From the NCBI GenBank assembly GCA_937901285.1, contig CALCHI010000273.1, positions 1 through 16,691 on the forward strand: a DNA stretch of 16,691 nucleotides, given 5' to 3'. Below the pieces are notes generated by a model, which was given only the letters and a program-made list of their open reading frames with translations, was not told where the DNA came from and made no database searches. This DNA comes from UBA8437 sp003445035 (GTDB lineage Bacteria > Planctomycetota > Planctomycetia > Planctomycetales > Planctomycetaceae). Shown here in pieces: positions 5,831-14,221 of the stretch. The position numbers and the translations under genes are program-made. Position 1 is the first letter of the stretch. The number at the start of each line of letters is the position of its first letter.

Positions 5831-7570
5831 ATGCTCCCGATCGCCGACGCCACCGCACCCGGCACGATTCCCGAGGGAGGGCTGAGCACCGCGGACCTGG
5901 TGGTGATCGTGATCTACCTGGCAGCGATGATGGGGATGGGCCTGGCCATCGCCCGCCGCCAGAAGTCGACCGATGACTTCTTTCTCGGGGGTCGCGCGTT
6001 GCCCGCCTGGGCGGTGGGCATCAGCATCTTCGCCTCGTTGCTTTCCACCATCACCTACCTCGGGATGCCCGGCGAGATGTTTCGCACGGGGGTCTCCTTC
6101 CTGACTCGCCAGCTGCCGATCCCCCTGGTGCTGGCAGTGGTCTGGCTGCTGTGGATCCCGTTCTTCATGCGGCTGGATTTGACCAGCGCCTACGAGTACC
6201 TCAGTCGGCGATTCAATTACACCGTTCGCGCCCTCTCGGCGATCTTCTGCCTGGCGCTGCTGTTCGGCTGGATCTCGGTCGTCGTGCTGACAGCCGCCGG
6301 CGCCCTGGTCGACATCGCCCACCTGGACATCGGCTGGTTCCTGGGAACCAACGACCCCTCGAGCGGATTCCGGGATGCCGACACGCACCTGGTGATCATC
6401 GCCGTCGGCATGTTCTCGATCCTTTACACCACGCTGGGGGGAATCCGTGCGGTGATCTGGACCGACGTGATCCAGTTCCTGGTCCTGATGGCCGGCGCCG
6501 TGTTCACCATGGGATTCATCGCGTACGACACGGGCAGCGGACTGGGCGACTGGATCAATCACTCCCAGCAGGTCAAGCATGAACAGGTGCAGTGGTTCGA
6601 CTGGGACGTCGGCAACCGCTCGACCGTGTTCACGATCTCGATCGGCATGTTCTTCTGGTTCGTCTGCACCCACGGAGCCAATCAGGTCGCATTGCAGAGG
6701 TACTTCACGGTCAAGACGGTTCGAGCAGCACGCACCAGTTACCTCGTCAGCGCCCTGGCCAGCTTTGGGATCGGTATCATCCTGGCCGGTGTCGGAGTCT
6801 CGCTGGCCTACTACATCCAGGATCATCCGCTGCCGGCCAGCATCGCGATGAACGATTCGTCGGTCGCGCTGGAAGACGAATCTCTGGACGAGGAGGCCCG
6901 TTCGCAGAACCGCAAGACGCTCAACAAGGCCCAGGACAGCATTTTCCCGCAGTTCATCCGGCACTACATGCCGTCGATCCTGCGGGGGCTGGTGGTGGCG
7001 GCACTGTTCGCCGCGGCGATGTCGACCATCGATTCGGGGGCCAACTCCACCAGCACCATCCTGACCGTCGACTTCTTTCGCCCACTCTCGAAGGTCCCGG
7101 CCACCGAGGCGGGAGAGTTGGCCCGGGCCCGGATGCTGACCGCCGCCATGGGGGTCGTCGTCGTGCTCTACACGCTCGGCCTCTATCACCTCTCCAAAGG
7201 CACCAACATCATCGACCTGTGCCAGAGAGGCTTCAACTGCTTCCTGGGACCGCTGGGAGCCACCTTCATGCTCGGCATGTTCTCCCGGCGAGTCTCGTCA
7301 ACGCACATGATCCCCGCCTTCATTCTCGGCGAAATCGTCGGGGTGAGCAGCAGCTACAGCATGCAGTTTTTCGGAGTGCCGTTCTCCACACACCTGATCG
7401 TCCCGGCCGCCTGGGCCGCCACGATGATCGCCGCGGTGATCCTGTCCGTGGCGATCCCCTCGCCTCCATCACCGGAACAGCTCAGATGGACCCGTAGAGC
7501 GGTGCTGGCCGACGAGCACCGGGACCCGGCCGGGACTCCGGAAACGGAGCCCTCAGGAACGGCGTCCTAG
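5831..7570 (+). CDS. Sodium:solute symporter (SSS family)
   Basis: A 579-residue multi-pass inner-membrane protein that should couple sodium entry to uptake of a small solute. The family N terminus is clear: a first hydrophobic helix near 22-41, then STDDFFLGGRALPAW (46-60), and the SIFASLLSTITYLGMPGE segment (65-82). About 13 hydrophobic helices can be counted by eye. The helix containing AAAMSTIDSGANS (MSTIDS at 397-402) corresponds to the sodium-site helix of the family. A hydrophilic, acidic loop at about 340-369 precedes it. The ATG at 5831 is the only start that leaves a family-like N terminus; no clear ribosome binding site is seen. The substrate is not identifiable. The gene is divergent from ridA, and its last 18 bases overlap the convergent GltS-type gene. 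Confidence 0.94.
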   Translation: MLPIADATAPGTIPEGGLSTADLVVIVIYLAAMMGMGLAIARRQKSTDDFFLGGRALPAWAVGISIFASLLSTITYLGMPGEMFRTGVSFLTRQLPIPLVLAVVWLLWIPFFMRLDLTSAYEYLSRRFNYTVRALSAIFCLALLFGWISVVVLTAAGALVDIAHLDIGWFLGTNDPSSGFRDADTHLVIIAVGMFSILYTTLGGIRAVIWTDVIQFLVLMAGAVFTMGFIAYDTGSGLGDWINHSQQVKHEQVQWFDWDVGNRSTVFTISIGMFFWFVCTHGANQVALQRYFTVKTVRAARTSYLVSALASFGIGIILAGVGVSLAYYIQDHPLPASIAMNDSSVALEDESLDEEARSQNRKTLNKAQDSIFPQFIRHYMPSILRGLVVAALFAAAMSTIDSGANSTSTILTVDFFRPLSKVPATEAGELARARMLTAAMGVVVVLYTLGLYHLSKGTNIIDLCQRGFNCFLGPLGATFMLGMFSRRVSSTHMIPAFILGEIVGVSSSYSMQFFGVPFSTHLIVPAAWAATMIAAVILSVAIPSPPSPEQLRWTRRAVLADEHRDPAGTPETEPSGTAS

Positions 7571-8983
7571 CAGCACGCCCAGTACCACCAGGCCGACAAC
7601 CATGGCCAGGGCGACCGATGCGACGACGCTCAGGGAGACGAACTCCAGCAGCAGCGGCATCATCAGTGTCAGCAGGCCACCGCCAATGAACGGGGCCGAC
7701 AGCGGAGCGGCCAGCGCGTAGTCTTCGGCGGCCCCCGATTCCAGGTCCTTGTCAACCATCCTCAACAGCAACAACCCCGTCGCCGTGGTGCCGGTCGACA
7801 TGCCGTAGTTGATCAATCCCAACTCCATCCAGCGGTCCCCGGGCAACACGCGACGGCCGATCCACAACAGGCAGACAGCCGTCCAGCCCACCGCCAGCAC
7901 AATCAGCACCGCCAGCGGGCCGGCCAGGGCCAGCACGGCATCGAGTCTCAAAGAGGCAATTGCAGCCACGACCAGGAACTCCATCGCGCCGGCGGTCAAC
8001 CTGCGAATCGAATCCCCGTCGACCAGGTGGCCCCAGCGGCTGAGATCCAGTCCGCGGCGAACCGCCAGCCCGCCCAACAGGGTGAACAGGAACAACGGAA
8101 GGTTCCCGACCGACCGTTGCAGCTTGGCGATCGTCTCGGGAGCCACTCGCCCATCCAGCCCACCGACCAGCTGCAGCCCCACGCTCTTGACCGCCCACGA
8201 CGCTCCCACACCGACCAGGAAAGCCATCGCCAGGATCAGCACCTGGAAGACCAGAGGATCGAGAACATCCGACCGGATCACTCCGCGGCCGATCGCCGGT
8301 CGCTGGTCAACCGGCTCCAGGGTGCCCCCCTCGGCCGAGGCCAGCTTCTCGATCGAGATCCGCGTCCATCCCCGGCGAACCGCGAGGTTGGTCCACGCGA
8401 TGCCGCTGACCACGCTCCAGCCCAACCCCACGGTGGCCATGAACACGCCCAGGTCGGCCCCCTGCTCCCAGCCCACGGTGTCGCGAAACACTCCGCCCAT
8501 CGCCGCGGCCGTGCCGTGACCACCGGCCCAACCTGTCTCGATCAACAGGCCGAACCCGTCAGGAATTTCGGGAAACAGCGGCTGGATGATCAACCACGTG
8601 GCCAACAGGCCCAGGGCCACCTGCCCGGCAATGATCACCCACACCATCAACCCTTCGGCCATCACGCGGCGCCAGCCTCCCCGGTCCATCCTGGCCGGGC
8701 GATCCAGCAGCAGCCCGGCAAAGACCACCGCGATCAGCCATCCCGGCCAGCCGGACAATTCGGCCGGGCAGTCGGCTGCCACCCAGTGGACAACCTGCGA
8801 GAAGGTCTCAGTTCCGCTCCACGCCGGCTCGTCCAATCCACGAGCCAACTGGACGACGACCAGCCCGACCAGCCCCCCGGCAACTGAAGCGGGAATCAGT
8901 GCCCGCTGCAGCCAGCTGATCCGAGCCCGCACGACGGCACCGATCAACAGCAGGCCGCAAGCGGCCAGGACAGCGGATTGCAT
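7553..8983 (-). CDS. Sodium:glutamate symporter-like protein (GltS family)
   Basis: A 476-residue, strongly hydrophobic inner-membrane protein, longer than the roughly 400-residue enterobacterial GltS. Two family hallmarks in the two halves of the protein are readable: GWAGGHGTAAAMG at 151-163 and INYGMSTGTTATG at 391-403, followed by LLLLRMVD. The hydrophilic stretch at about 203-240 is the likely cytoplasmic loop between halves. It should import an acidic amino acid or related anion with sodium, but glutamate specificity is only by family. The start is ATG at 8981-8983; a shorter start is unlikely because the first hydrophobic helix begins at residue 3. The 3' end overlaps the convergent symporter gene by 18 bases (7553-7570). 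The promoter region is shared with the divergent PQQ-like gene. Confidence 0.88.
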   Translation of the reverse strand: MQSAVLAACGLLLIGAVVRARISWLQRALIPASVAGGLVGLVVVQLARGLDEPAWSGTETFSQVVHWVAADCPAELSGWPGWLIAVVFAGLLLDRPARMDRGGWRRVMAEGLMVWVIIAGQVALGLLATWLIIQPLFPEIPDGFGLLIETGWAGGHGTAAAMGGVFRDTVGWEQGADLGVFMATVGLGWSVVSGIAWTNLAVRRGWTRISIEKLASAEGGTLEPVDQRPAIGRGVIRSDVLDPLVFQVLILAMAFLVGVGASWAVKSVGLQLVGGLDGRVAPETIAKLQRSVGNLPLFLFTLLGGLAVRRGLDLSRWGHLVDGDSIRRLTAGAMEFLVVAAIASLRLDAVLALAGPLAVLIVLAVGWTAVCLLWIGRRVLPGDRWMELGLINYGMSTGTTATGLLLLRMVDKDLESGAAEDYALAAPLSAPFIGGGLLTLMMPLLLEFVSLSVVASVALAMVVGLVVLGVLLGRRS

Positions 8984-9058
8984 CGTCGGTAACGATCCCG
9001 GCCGGCGGGCCTGTCGGTGTGGGGGATTGCCCGGTCAGATCACACCCGGAGGTTGCGC

Positions 9059-9087
9059 TTGTCGCGTCTGGGCGGGTGCGTCATAGT
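9059..9087 (+). promoter_or_regulatory. Candidate promoter for the PQQ-like propeller gene
   Basis: TTGTCG (9059-9064) and CATAGT (9082-9087) are spaced by 17 bases; each matches four of six sigma-70 consensus positions. Transcription would begin near 9094, about 85 bases before the start codon. The pair lies between divergent genes. Tentative. Confidence 0.35.
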
Positions 9088-9178
9088 CTACGCAGTTGCC
9101 CACCCGGTCGCACCGCCATCCGGCCACGACCACCCCCTGCCCCGTTTCTCACAGTCCTGTTTTCTTCGGAACCCGCCG

Positions 9179-10429
9179 ATGACCATTCGTCGCTTCGCTG
9201 TCGTCTCCGTTGTTCTTCCGGCCTTACTGACGGTGGCCGTGCCGGCTGATGCCGCCGATTTCCCCGGATTCCGAGGCCCCAAGCGAGACAACATTTCGAC
9301 CGAAACCGGGTTGCTCAAGCAATGGCCCAAGGGCGGTCCCAAGCTGCTGTGGACAGCCAAGGGAATCGGAGAAGGCTACTCGACGGTCAGCGTCGTCGGT
9401 GGCCGCGCCTACACGATGGGGGCGACGAAGGCGGGCGGCGAGAGCGTGCACGCGATCGACCTGGCCGGCGGCAACATCGCCTGGTCAACCAAGATCAGCA
9501 CCTCCTTCAACGCCAGCGTGGGAAACGGCCCCCGCGGCACTCCGACAATCGACGGCAAGCGACTTTACGCCCAGGGACTCAACGGCGACGTCGCTTGCCT
9601 GGATCTCGAGAGCGGCAAGATCCTCTGGCAGAAGAACGTGCTCAAGACGTTCAAGGGTGGCCGGCCCGGGTGGGCGATCTGCGAAAGCGTGCTGATCGAC
9701 GGCCAGAAGATGATCTGCACTCCCGGTGGCCAGGGAGCCACCATGGTCGCACTCGACAAGCTCACCGGTGATGAACTCTGGCGATCGCCGGTACCGGGCA
9801 ATCCCGGGGCGGCCTACTCGTCGCCGATCATCACCACCGTCGGAGGGGTTCGGCAGTACGTCAACTTCACCCGCAACGCGGTGGTCGGTGTCCGTGCCAA
9901 TGACGGGGCCTTCCTCTGGAAACAGTCGGGGTCGGCCAACGGCACGGCCAACTGTTCCAGTCCCGTGGCCGCCAACAACCTGGTCTTCAGCGCCTCGGGG
10001 TATGGCAAGGGCGGGGCCCTGCTGGAGTTGACCTCGACCAACGGGGAGACCAAGGCCAAGCAGGTCTATCACACCCGCAACATGAAGAACCATCACGGTG
10101 GAATGGTGCTGCTGAAAGGGTTCCTGTTCGGTTTCAACGACGGCGGCGGACTGACCTGCCTGGAACTCAAGACCGGCCGCGTCGCCTGGCGAAACCGCTC
10201 GGTCGGCAAGGGCGCCGTCGTCTACGCCGATGGCCACATCTATCTCCGCAGCGAGGGCGGCCGGGTGGCCCTGGTGGAAGCGGGCACCACCGAGTACGTG
10301 CAGAAGGGCGTGTTCGCCCAGCCACAACGCAGCGGTCGGCCGGCCTGGCCTCATCCGGTCGTGGCCGACGGCAAGCTGTTCCTCCGCGACCAGGACGCGC
10401 TGCTGGCCTACGACATCAAGGGCCAGTAG
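9179..10429 (+). CDS. Exported PQQ-like beta-propeller repeat protein
   Basis: A 416-residue protein with a signal peptide of about 25 residues (MTIRRF start, hydrophobic core, ADA before the cut), so periplasmic or outside the cell. The mature protein begins ADFPGFRGPKRDNIS, followed by TGLLKQWPKGGPKLLW, a pattern very common in planctomycete PQQ-like proteins. Propeller blades show as recurring LESGKILW (about 143-150), LTGDELW (about 195), NDGAFLW (about 241) and KTGRVAW (about 330) strands. Many such proteins have no bound PQQ and no known enzyme activity; a scaffold or binding role is as likely as dehydrogenase activity. An in-frame ATG at 9017 would add a tail before the signal peptide, so 9179 is preferred despite a weak ribosome binding site. 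A short hairpin follows the stop. Confidence 0.92.
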   Translation: MTIRRFAVVSVVLPALLTVAVPADAADFPGFRGPKRDNISTETGLLKQWPKGGPKLLWTAKGIGEGYSTVSVVGGRAYTMGATKAGGESVHAIDLAGGNIAWSTKISTSFNASVGNGPRGTPTIDGKRLYAQGLNGDVACLDLESGKILWQKNVLKTFKGGRPGWAICESVLIDGQKMICTPGGQGATMVALDKLTGDELWRSPVPGNPGAAYSSPIITTVGGVRQYVNFTRNAVVGVRANDGAFLWKQSGSANGTANCSSPVAANNLVFSASGYGKGGALLELTSTNGETKAKQVYHTRNMKNHHGGMVLLKGFLFGFNDGGGLTCLELKTGRVAWRNRSVGKGAVVYADGHIYLRSEGGRVALVEAGTTEYVQKGVFAQPQRSGRPAWPHPVVADGKLFLRDQDALLAYDIKGQ

Positions 10430-10432
10430 CGG

Positions 10433-10445
10433 CCCCGCCGCGGGG
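10433..10445. terminator. Short GC-rich hairpin between convergent genes
   Basis: CCCCG (10433-10437), loop CCG, CGGGG (10441-10445) forms a five-pair stem within the 17 bases between the PQQ-like stop and the methyltransferase stop. It could act on both strands as a weak terminator. Confidence 0.4.
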
Positions 10446-10446
10446 T

Positions 10447-11400
10447 TCAGCCAGCCGTTCGCGTCCCCACCACGTTGACCCCGCTGCCGGGGATCAGGTT
10501 CTGTCGCCAGGCCCAGCGATAGAAACGGCCGGTCTTCTCGGGAGGCAACTCGTGGAGATCGGTGAACCCGGCCGACTCGAACCACTCCCGCAACTCCTGC
10601 ACGGTGTGGTGATGCTGATAGGCCGGCGCGTACCAGTCGTGGGTGTCGCACATCCGCAGTTCGGGATCAGGGTGAGTGCTGAAATTGACCAGCTTGTTGA
10701 ACATCCGGTTGAGCACCGGCAACTCGCCCAGCCTTACCAGCCTGCGGCACCAGCGTTCCAGTTGTTCCTCGGTCATCCCGGCTGTCCGACGCCGCATCCG
10801 GTCGTTGATCCATTCCTGCCACCACGTGTTACGGCGATAGAGCCAGACGGCCAGTCGTCCGCCCGGCCGAACCATCTGCGCGACCGCATCGAAAACGGCC
10901 CGGGTGTCCTGGTCGTGGTGCATCACTCCGATCGAAAAAACCAGGTCGAATGACCCGGCCTCCAGCGGCAGCCGCTTGAGATCGGCCTGCAGGAACCGGG
11001 CCACGGGCAGATCTCGGCAGACCTCGGCCGCCTTTTCGACGGCCGTGCTCTGGTCGGCGCCGACAACCTCTGCCCCGGCCAGCGCGGCCAGGCGACTGTA
11101 ACGCCCACCACCGCATCCGGCATCCAGCACCCGCAGCCCCGACAGCTCGTCGAGCCTCGACCCCGTCTTCACCTCGAAAACCCGGCGATCCTCCTCGTCT
11201 CGCACGACATCGAACCGGTTCCACTGTGTCCCGAAACTCGCCAGGTGATCCTGCTCGACAAATCGCGGCACCCCACCCTGCTCCACTCCCAGACGCCCGC
11301 ACACGTCGCAGACCCACTCGTCACCGCGGAGCTGCAAACGGCCGTGCCCGTCCGGGCAGACCAGGAAATCGTCAGTCGAGTGTGCGGATTGGTCGAGCAT
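10447..11400 (-). CDS. Class I SAM-dependent methyltransferase with N-terminal zinc-ribbon-like segment
   Basis: A 317-residue protein from the ATG at 11398-11400; a TTG codon just before it is possible but less likely. The N-terminal 50 residues resemble a Trm112-type zinc ribbon, with Cys15 in LVCPDGH and Cys31 and Cys34 in WVCDVCG; the usual second Cys of the first knuckle is absent and His19 may replace it. The SAM-binding motif LDAGCGGGRYS follows at about 92-102, then GADQS near 114-118, the acidic QADLKRLP near 138-145 and the DLVFSIGVMHH strand at 152-162. This matches the Methyltransf_11/25 fold. The C-terminal part is rich in Trp, Arg and His and may define the acceptor, which is unknown. 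It is the last gene of a minus-strand run, 93 bases after gnd, so it may be cotranscribed with it or not. Confidence 0.88.
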   Translation of the reverse strand: MLDQSAHSTDDFLVCPDGHGRLQLRGDEWVCDVCGRLGVEQGGVPRFVEQDHLASFGTQWNRFDVVRDEEDRRVFEVKTGSRLDELSGLRVLDAGCGGGRYSRLAALAGAEVVGADQSTAVEKAAEVCRDLPVARFLQADLKRLPLEAGSFDLVFSIGVMHHDQDTRAVFDAVAQMVRPGGRLAVWLYRRNTWWQEWINDRMRRRTAGMTEEQLERWCRRLVRLGELPVLNRMFNKLVNFSTHPDPELRMCDTHDWYAPAYQHHHTVQELREWFESAGFTDLHELPPEKTGRFYRWAWRQNLIPGSGVNVVGTRTAG

Positions 11401-11493
11401 CAAACTGAGATCGTACGAGGAGACACGGCGAGTGCACCAGCCCCGTCACTCCATCGATGGCATCGCGTCCCCGTGCGCGTTCCCGGCAAACGC

Positions 11494-12930
11494 CTAGTCT
11501 TCAAGCTGTCGCTCTCGGATCCAGTCGGTGTGGAAGGTCCCGTCCTGGTCCAACCGCCGGTAGGTGTGTGCTCCGAAGTAGTCGCGCTGGGCCTGCAGCA
11601 GGTTGGCCGGCAGGCGGCCACGCCGGTAGCCGTCGAAGTAGGCCAGCGCGGCGGAGAAACCCGGAACGGGCAGGCCGAGTTCCACAGCTGTGGCGACGAC
11701 ACGTCGCCAACTGGGCTGGGCCGTCTCGATCGCATTCCGGAAAAAGTCGTCCAGCAGCAGGTTCTCCAGATCCGCGTCCCGATCAAACGCCGCCTTGATA
11801 TCCTCGAGGAACGTGGCCCGGATGATGCAACCGCCCCGCCACAACAGGGCGATCTGGCCGTTGTCCAGCTCCCATCCGAACTCCTCGGCTGCCGCGTCCA
11901 GTTGGACGTAACCCTGGGCGTAGCTGGTGATTTTCGATGCGAAAAGGGCCTGGCGAACATCCTCGATGAACGCGTCCCGATCCCCGTCGTAAGTCCCCGT
12001 CGGCCCCGAAAGCACGTCCTCGGCTCGCTCGCGAGCGTCCTTCTGAGCCGAAAGACAGCGGGCAAACACCGCTTCGGTGATCAGTGTCGTTGGAACTCCC
12101 AGGTCCAGGGCGTGCTGGCTCATCCATTTGCCGGTCCCCTTCTGGCCGGCGGTATCGAGAATCTGGTCGACGAGGTGTCCACCCGAAGCCTCGTCGGTCA
12201 CGGTGAAAATGTCGCGGGTGATCTCGATCAGGTAACTCTGCAGGTCGCCTTCATTCCAATCGCTGAAGACACGGTAGAGTTCCTCGTTGGAAAGGCCCAG
12301 GGCGTGCTTGAGGATGAAGTAGGCTTCGCAGATCAACTGCATATCGCCGTACTCGATCCCGTTGTGCACCATCTTGACGTAGTGCCCAGCGCCGGCCGGC
12401 CCAACCCACTCGCAGCAGGGGATGTCGCCCTCGGGCCCGACCTTGGCACTGATCTCCTGCAGCAGGTCCTTGACGTACGGCCACGCGTCGGGTGAACCGC
12501 CGGGCATGATACTCGGCCCCAGCAGCGCCCCTTCCTCGCCACCCGAGACTCCGGTGCCGATGAACAGCAGCCCCGAATCCTCGACCTCGGTCGTCCGCCG
12601 GTTGGTGTCGTCGAACTGGGTGTTGCCCCCGTCGATGATGATGTCCCCGGGATCCAGCAGAGGCGTGAGCTGGCCGATCAAGGCATCGACGGCCGGGCCG
12701 GCCTTGACCATCAGCATCACGCGGCGGGGGCTCTTGAGGTTGGCCACCAGTTCCTCGACCGAGTGGTACCCCGAGATGGTCTTTCCGGCCGCCGTACCGT
12801 TGATGAACTCGTCGGTCGTCGCGGTGGTCCGGTTGAAGACTCCGACCGAATAGCCCCGGCTGGCCATGTTCAGGACCAGGTTCTGCCCCATCACGGCCAG
12901 GCCCATCAATCCGATATCGTGCTGAGACAT
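11494..12930 (-). CDS. gnd: 6-phosphogluconate dehydrogenase, decarboxylating
   Basis: A 478-residue cytoplasmic enzyme, the standard length for the long form, converting 6-phosphogluconate to ribulose 5-phosphate and CO2 with reduction of NADP. The Rossmann start GLMGLAVMGQNLVLNMASRG (7-26) and VFNRTT (31-36) give the nucleotide site; Arg34-Thr35 fits NADP preference. IDGGNTQF (99-106), GTGVSGGEEGA (125-135) and GPSIMPGG (138-145) form the substrate pocket, and Lys186 and Glu193 in HYVKMVHNGIEYGDMQ are the catalytic pair. The C-terminal domain has the expected LWRGGCIIRATFL and the YRRLD segment near the end. The ATG at 12928-12930 follows GAGAAGAGA. The gene lies 36 bases downstream of the sugar kinase on the same strand, so an operon in sugar-acid and pentose phosphate metabolism is likely. 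Confidence 0.98.
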   Translation of the reverse strand: MSQHDIGLMGLAVMGQNLVLNMASRGYSVGVFNRTTATTDEFINGTAAGKTISGYHSVEELVANLKSPRRVMLMVKAGPAVDALIGQLTPLLDPGDIIIDGGNTQFDDTNRRTTEVEDSGLLFIGTGVSGGEEGALLGPSIMPGGSPDAWPYVKDLLQEISAKVGPEGDIPCCEWVGPAGAGHYVKMVHNGIEYGDMQLICEAYFILKHALGLSNEELYRVFSDWNEGDLQSYLIEITRDIFTVTDEASGGHLVDQILDTAGQKGTGKWMSQHALDLGVPTTLITEAVFARCLSAQKDARERAEDVLSGPTGTYDGDRDAFIEDVRQALFASKITSYAQGYVQLDAAAEEFGWELDNGQIALLWRGGCIIRATFLEDIKAAFDRDADLENLLLDDFFRNAIETAQPSWRRVVATAVELGLPVPGFSAALAYFDGYRRGRLPANLLQAQRDYFGAHTYRRLDQDGTFHTDWIRERQLED

Positions 12931-12966
12931 TCTCTTCTCGTGGTAGAAGTTGGTTGGTGTGTCGCG

Positions 12967-14040
12967 TTATCGCTGGATCCGTGCCGATCCGCCCTCGGCA
13001 AACGCCTCGACCTGCTCCCGCGTCGCCATCGTCGTGTCTCCGGGAAACGTGGTCAGCAGGGCACCGTGGGCCCATCCCAGCCGCAACGCCTCCTCGGGAT
13101 CACGTCCGCTCAAAAGGCCGTAGAACAACCCCGAAGCGAAGCCGTCTCCGCCTCCGACCCGGTCGACCACGTCCAGTTCGCACGTGGGTGCTCGAAACGT
13201 CTCGCCCTCGACCCAGCACACCGCGCTCCACTCGTGGCGATTGGTCGAATGAACCTCTCGAAGCGTGGTGGCAACCACCTTGACCGACGGCAGCGATTCG
13301 GCCACCTGCTCCATCATCGCGAAGAAGGCAGATGGGTCGAGCTTCCCGCTCGACTCGACATCGGGACCGGTCAGCCCCAGTCCCATCTGCAGGTCCTCCT
13401 CGTTGCCGACCAGCACGTCGACGTGTTCAACGATCCGCCGCATCGTCTCCTGCGCGGTCTCGAGTCCCCCGGCGATCTCCCAGAGCTTGGCCCGGAAATT
13501 GAGATCGAACGAGACGACGGCGCCGGCCGCCTTGGCCGCCTGCATACCCTCGATAATCACCTCGGGCGTCGATGCCGCCAGCGCCGCGAAGATTCCCCCG
13601 CTGTGGAACCAGCGGACGCCACCGGAGGTGATCGAGGCCCAGTCGAAGTCACCGGGTTCCAGCAGTGCTGCCGCCTCGTTGGCACGGTTGTAGAAGACCA
13701 CCGGAGCCCTGACACCGGCGCCCTGGTCACTGTAGACGGTGGCCATGTTCGGACCGCGGACACCGTCGTGCTCGAACATCTTGTAGAACGGACGGACTCC
13801 CATGGCCCGGACACGTTCCTGGATCAGGTCTCCCACCGGAGAGTCGACCATCGCGGTGGCGATGCCCGTGGAGAATCGGAAACAGTCCGAGAGATTGGCC
13901 GCGCAGTTGAATTCGCCACCACTGACATGAATCCGCAGATCGCTGGCCTTGCGGAACGGAATCGGGCCGGGGTCGAGGCGATGGACCATCGCACCGAGGG
14001 CCAGGAAATCGATTTCGCCGGTACTGGAAATTTCGAACAT
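12967..14040 (-). CDS. PfkB-family sugar kinase, probable 2-keto-3-deoxygluconate kinase
   Basis: A 357-residue cytoplasmic kinase of the ribokinase/PfkB fold. From the ATG, the substrate-side motif VSGGEFNCAANLS lies at about 39-51, FDLNFRAKLWE at about 178-188, and the phosphate-transfer motif DRVGGGDGFASG at about 293-304, where Asp299 is the catalytic base; the family usually has GAGD and this one has GGGD. The FDLNFR block and the overall pattern resemble 2-keto-3-deoxygluconate kinases, which phosphorylate KDG in sugar-acid breakdown, but other PfkB sugars cannot be excluded. The ATG at 14038-14040 is chosen over a GTG seven codons upstream because GGGGTGA (complement of 14048-14054) sits seven bases before it. 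First gene of the minus-strand run, 36 bases upstream of gnd. Confidence 0.88.
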   Translation of the reverse strand: MFEISSTGEIDFLALGAMVHRLDPGPIPFRKASDLRIHVSGGEFNCAANLSDCFRFSTGIATAMVDSPVGDLIQERVRAMGVRPFYKMFEHDGVRGPNMATVYSDQGAGVRAPVVFYNRANEAAALLEPGDFDWASITSGGVRWFHSGGIFAALAASTPEVIIEGMQAAKAAGAVVSFDLNFRAKLWEIAGGLETAQETMRRIVEHVDVLVGNEEDLQMGLGLTGPDVESSGKLDPSAFFAMMEQVAESLPSVKVVATTLREVHSTNRHEWSAVCWVEGETFRAPTCELDVVDRVGGGDGFASGLFYGLLSGRDPEEALRLGWAHGALLTTFPGDTTMATREQVEAFAEGGSARIQR

Positions 14041-14143
14041 GAAATGCTCACCCCGGGACACCGATGTGATCGTGCCCCAACGGAAACGGGCCGCCGACTT
14101 ATCCGGTCCAGGCCGGGAACGGCCATTTTGACGGGACGCCGAT

Positions 14144-14173
14144 TTGGACGCCCGAGACGAAACGAATTATGAT
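14144..14173 (+). promoter_or_regulatory. Candidate promoter for the DUF1549/DUF1553 gene
   Basis: TATGAT (14168-14173) matches five of six -10 positions. TTGGAC (14144-14149) lies 18 bases upstream as a weak -35. Transcription would start near 14180, giving a leader of about 40 bases. A TTGACG at 14128-14133 is too far away to pair with this -10. The -10 is the more convincing half. Confidence 0.4.
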
Positions 14174-14208
14174 AGGGGACGAGCAGTCTCAATACAAAAG
14201 ACCGGCCC

Positions 14209-14214
14209 GAGGGA
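14209..14214 (+). promoter_or_regulatory. Ribosome binding site fixing the start at 14222
   Basis: GAGGGA lies seven bases before the ATG at 14222 and after the candidate promoter, whereas an in-frame ATG at 14144 lies within the promoter. A signal peptide follows directly. Confidence 0.65.
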
Positions 14215-14221
14215 CGAATCG

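Noticed and set aside
5651..7189. Minus-strand frame extending ridA upstream to give a 679-residue protein
   Set aside because: The part beyond 5650 is antisense to the symporter gene, is low in hydrophobic residues and has no family pattern, while the RidA domain begins at 5650 with a good ribosome binding site.
9017..9178. Longer N terminus for the PQQ-like protein from an ATG at 9017
   Set aside because: It would place a hydrophilic tail ahead of a clear signal peptide and start upstream of the likely promoter.
11245..12495. 416-codon plus-strand frame opposite gnd (and 12763-14172 opposite the kinase)
   Set aside because: Both lie opposite genes with intact catalytic motifs and show no recognisable domain; typical high-GC shadow frames.
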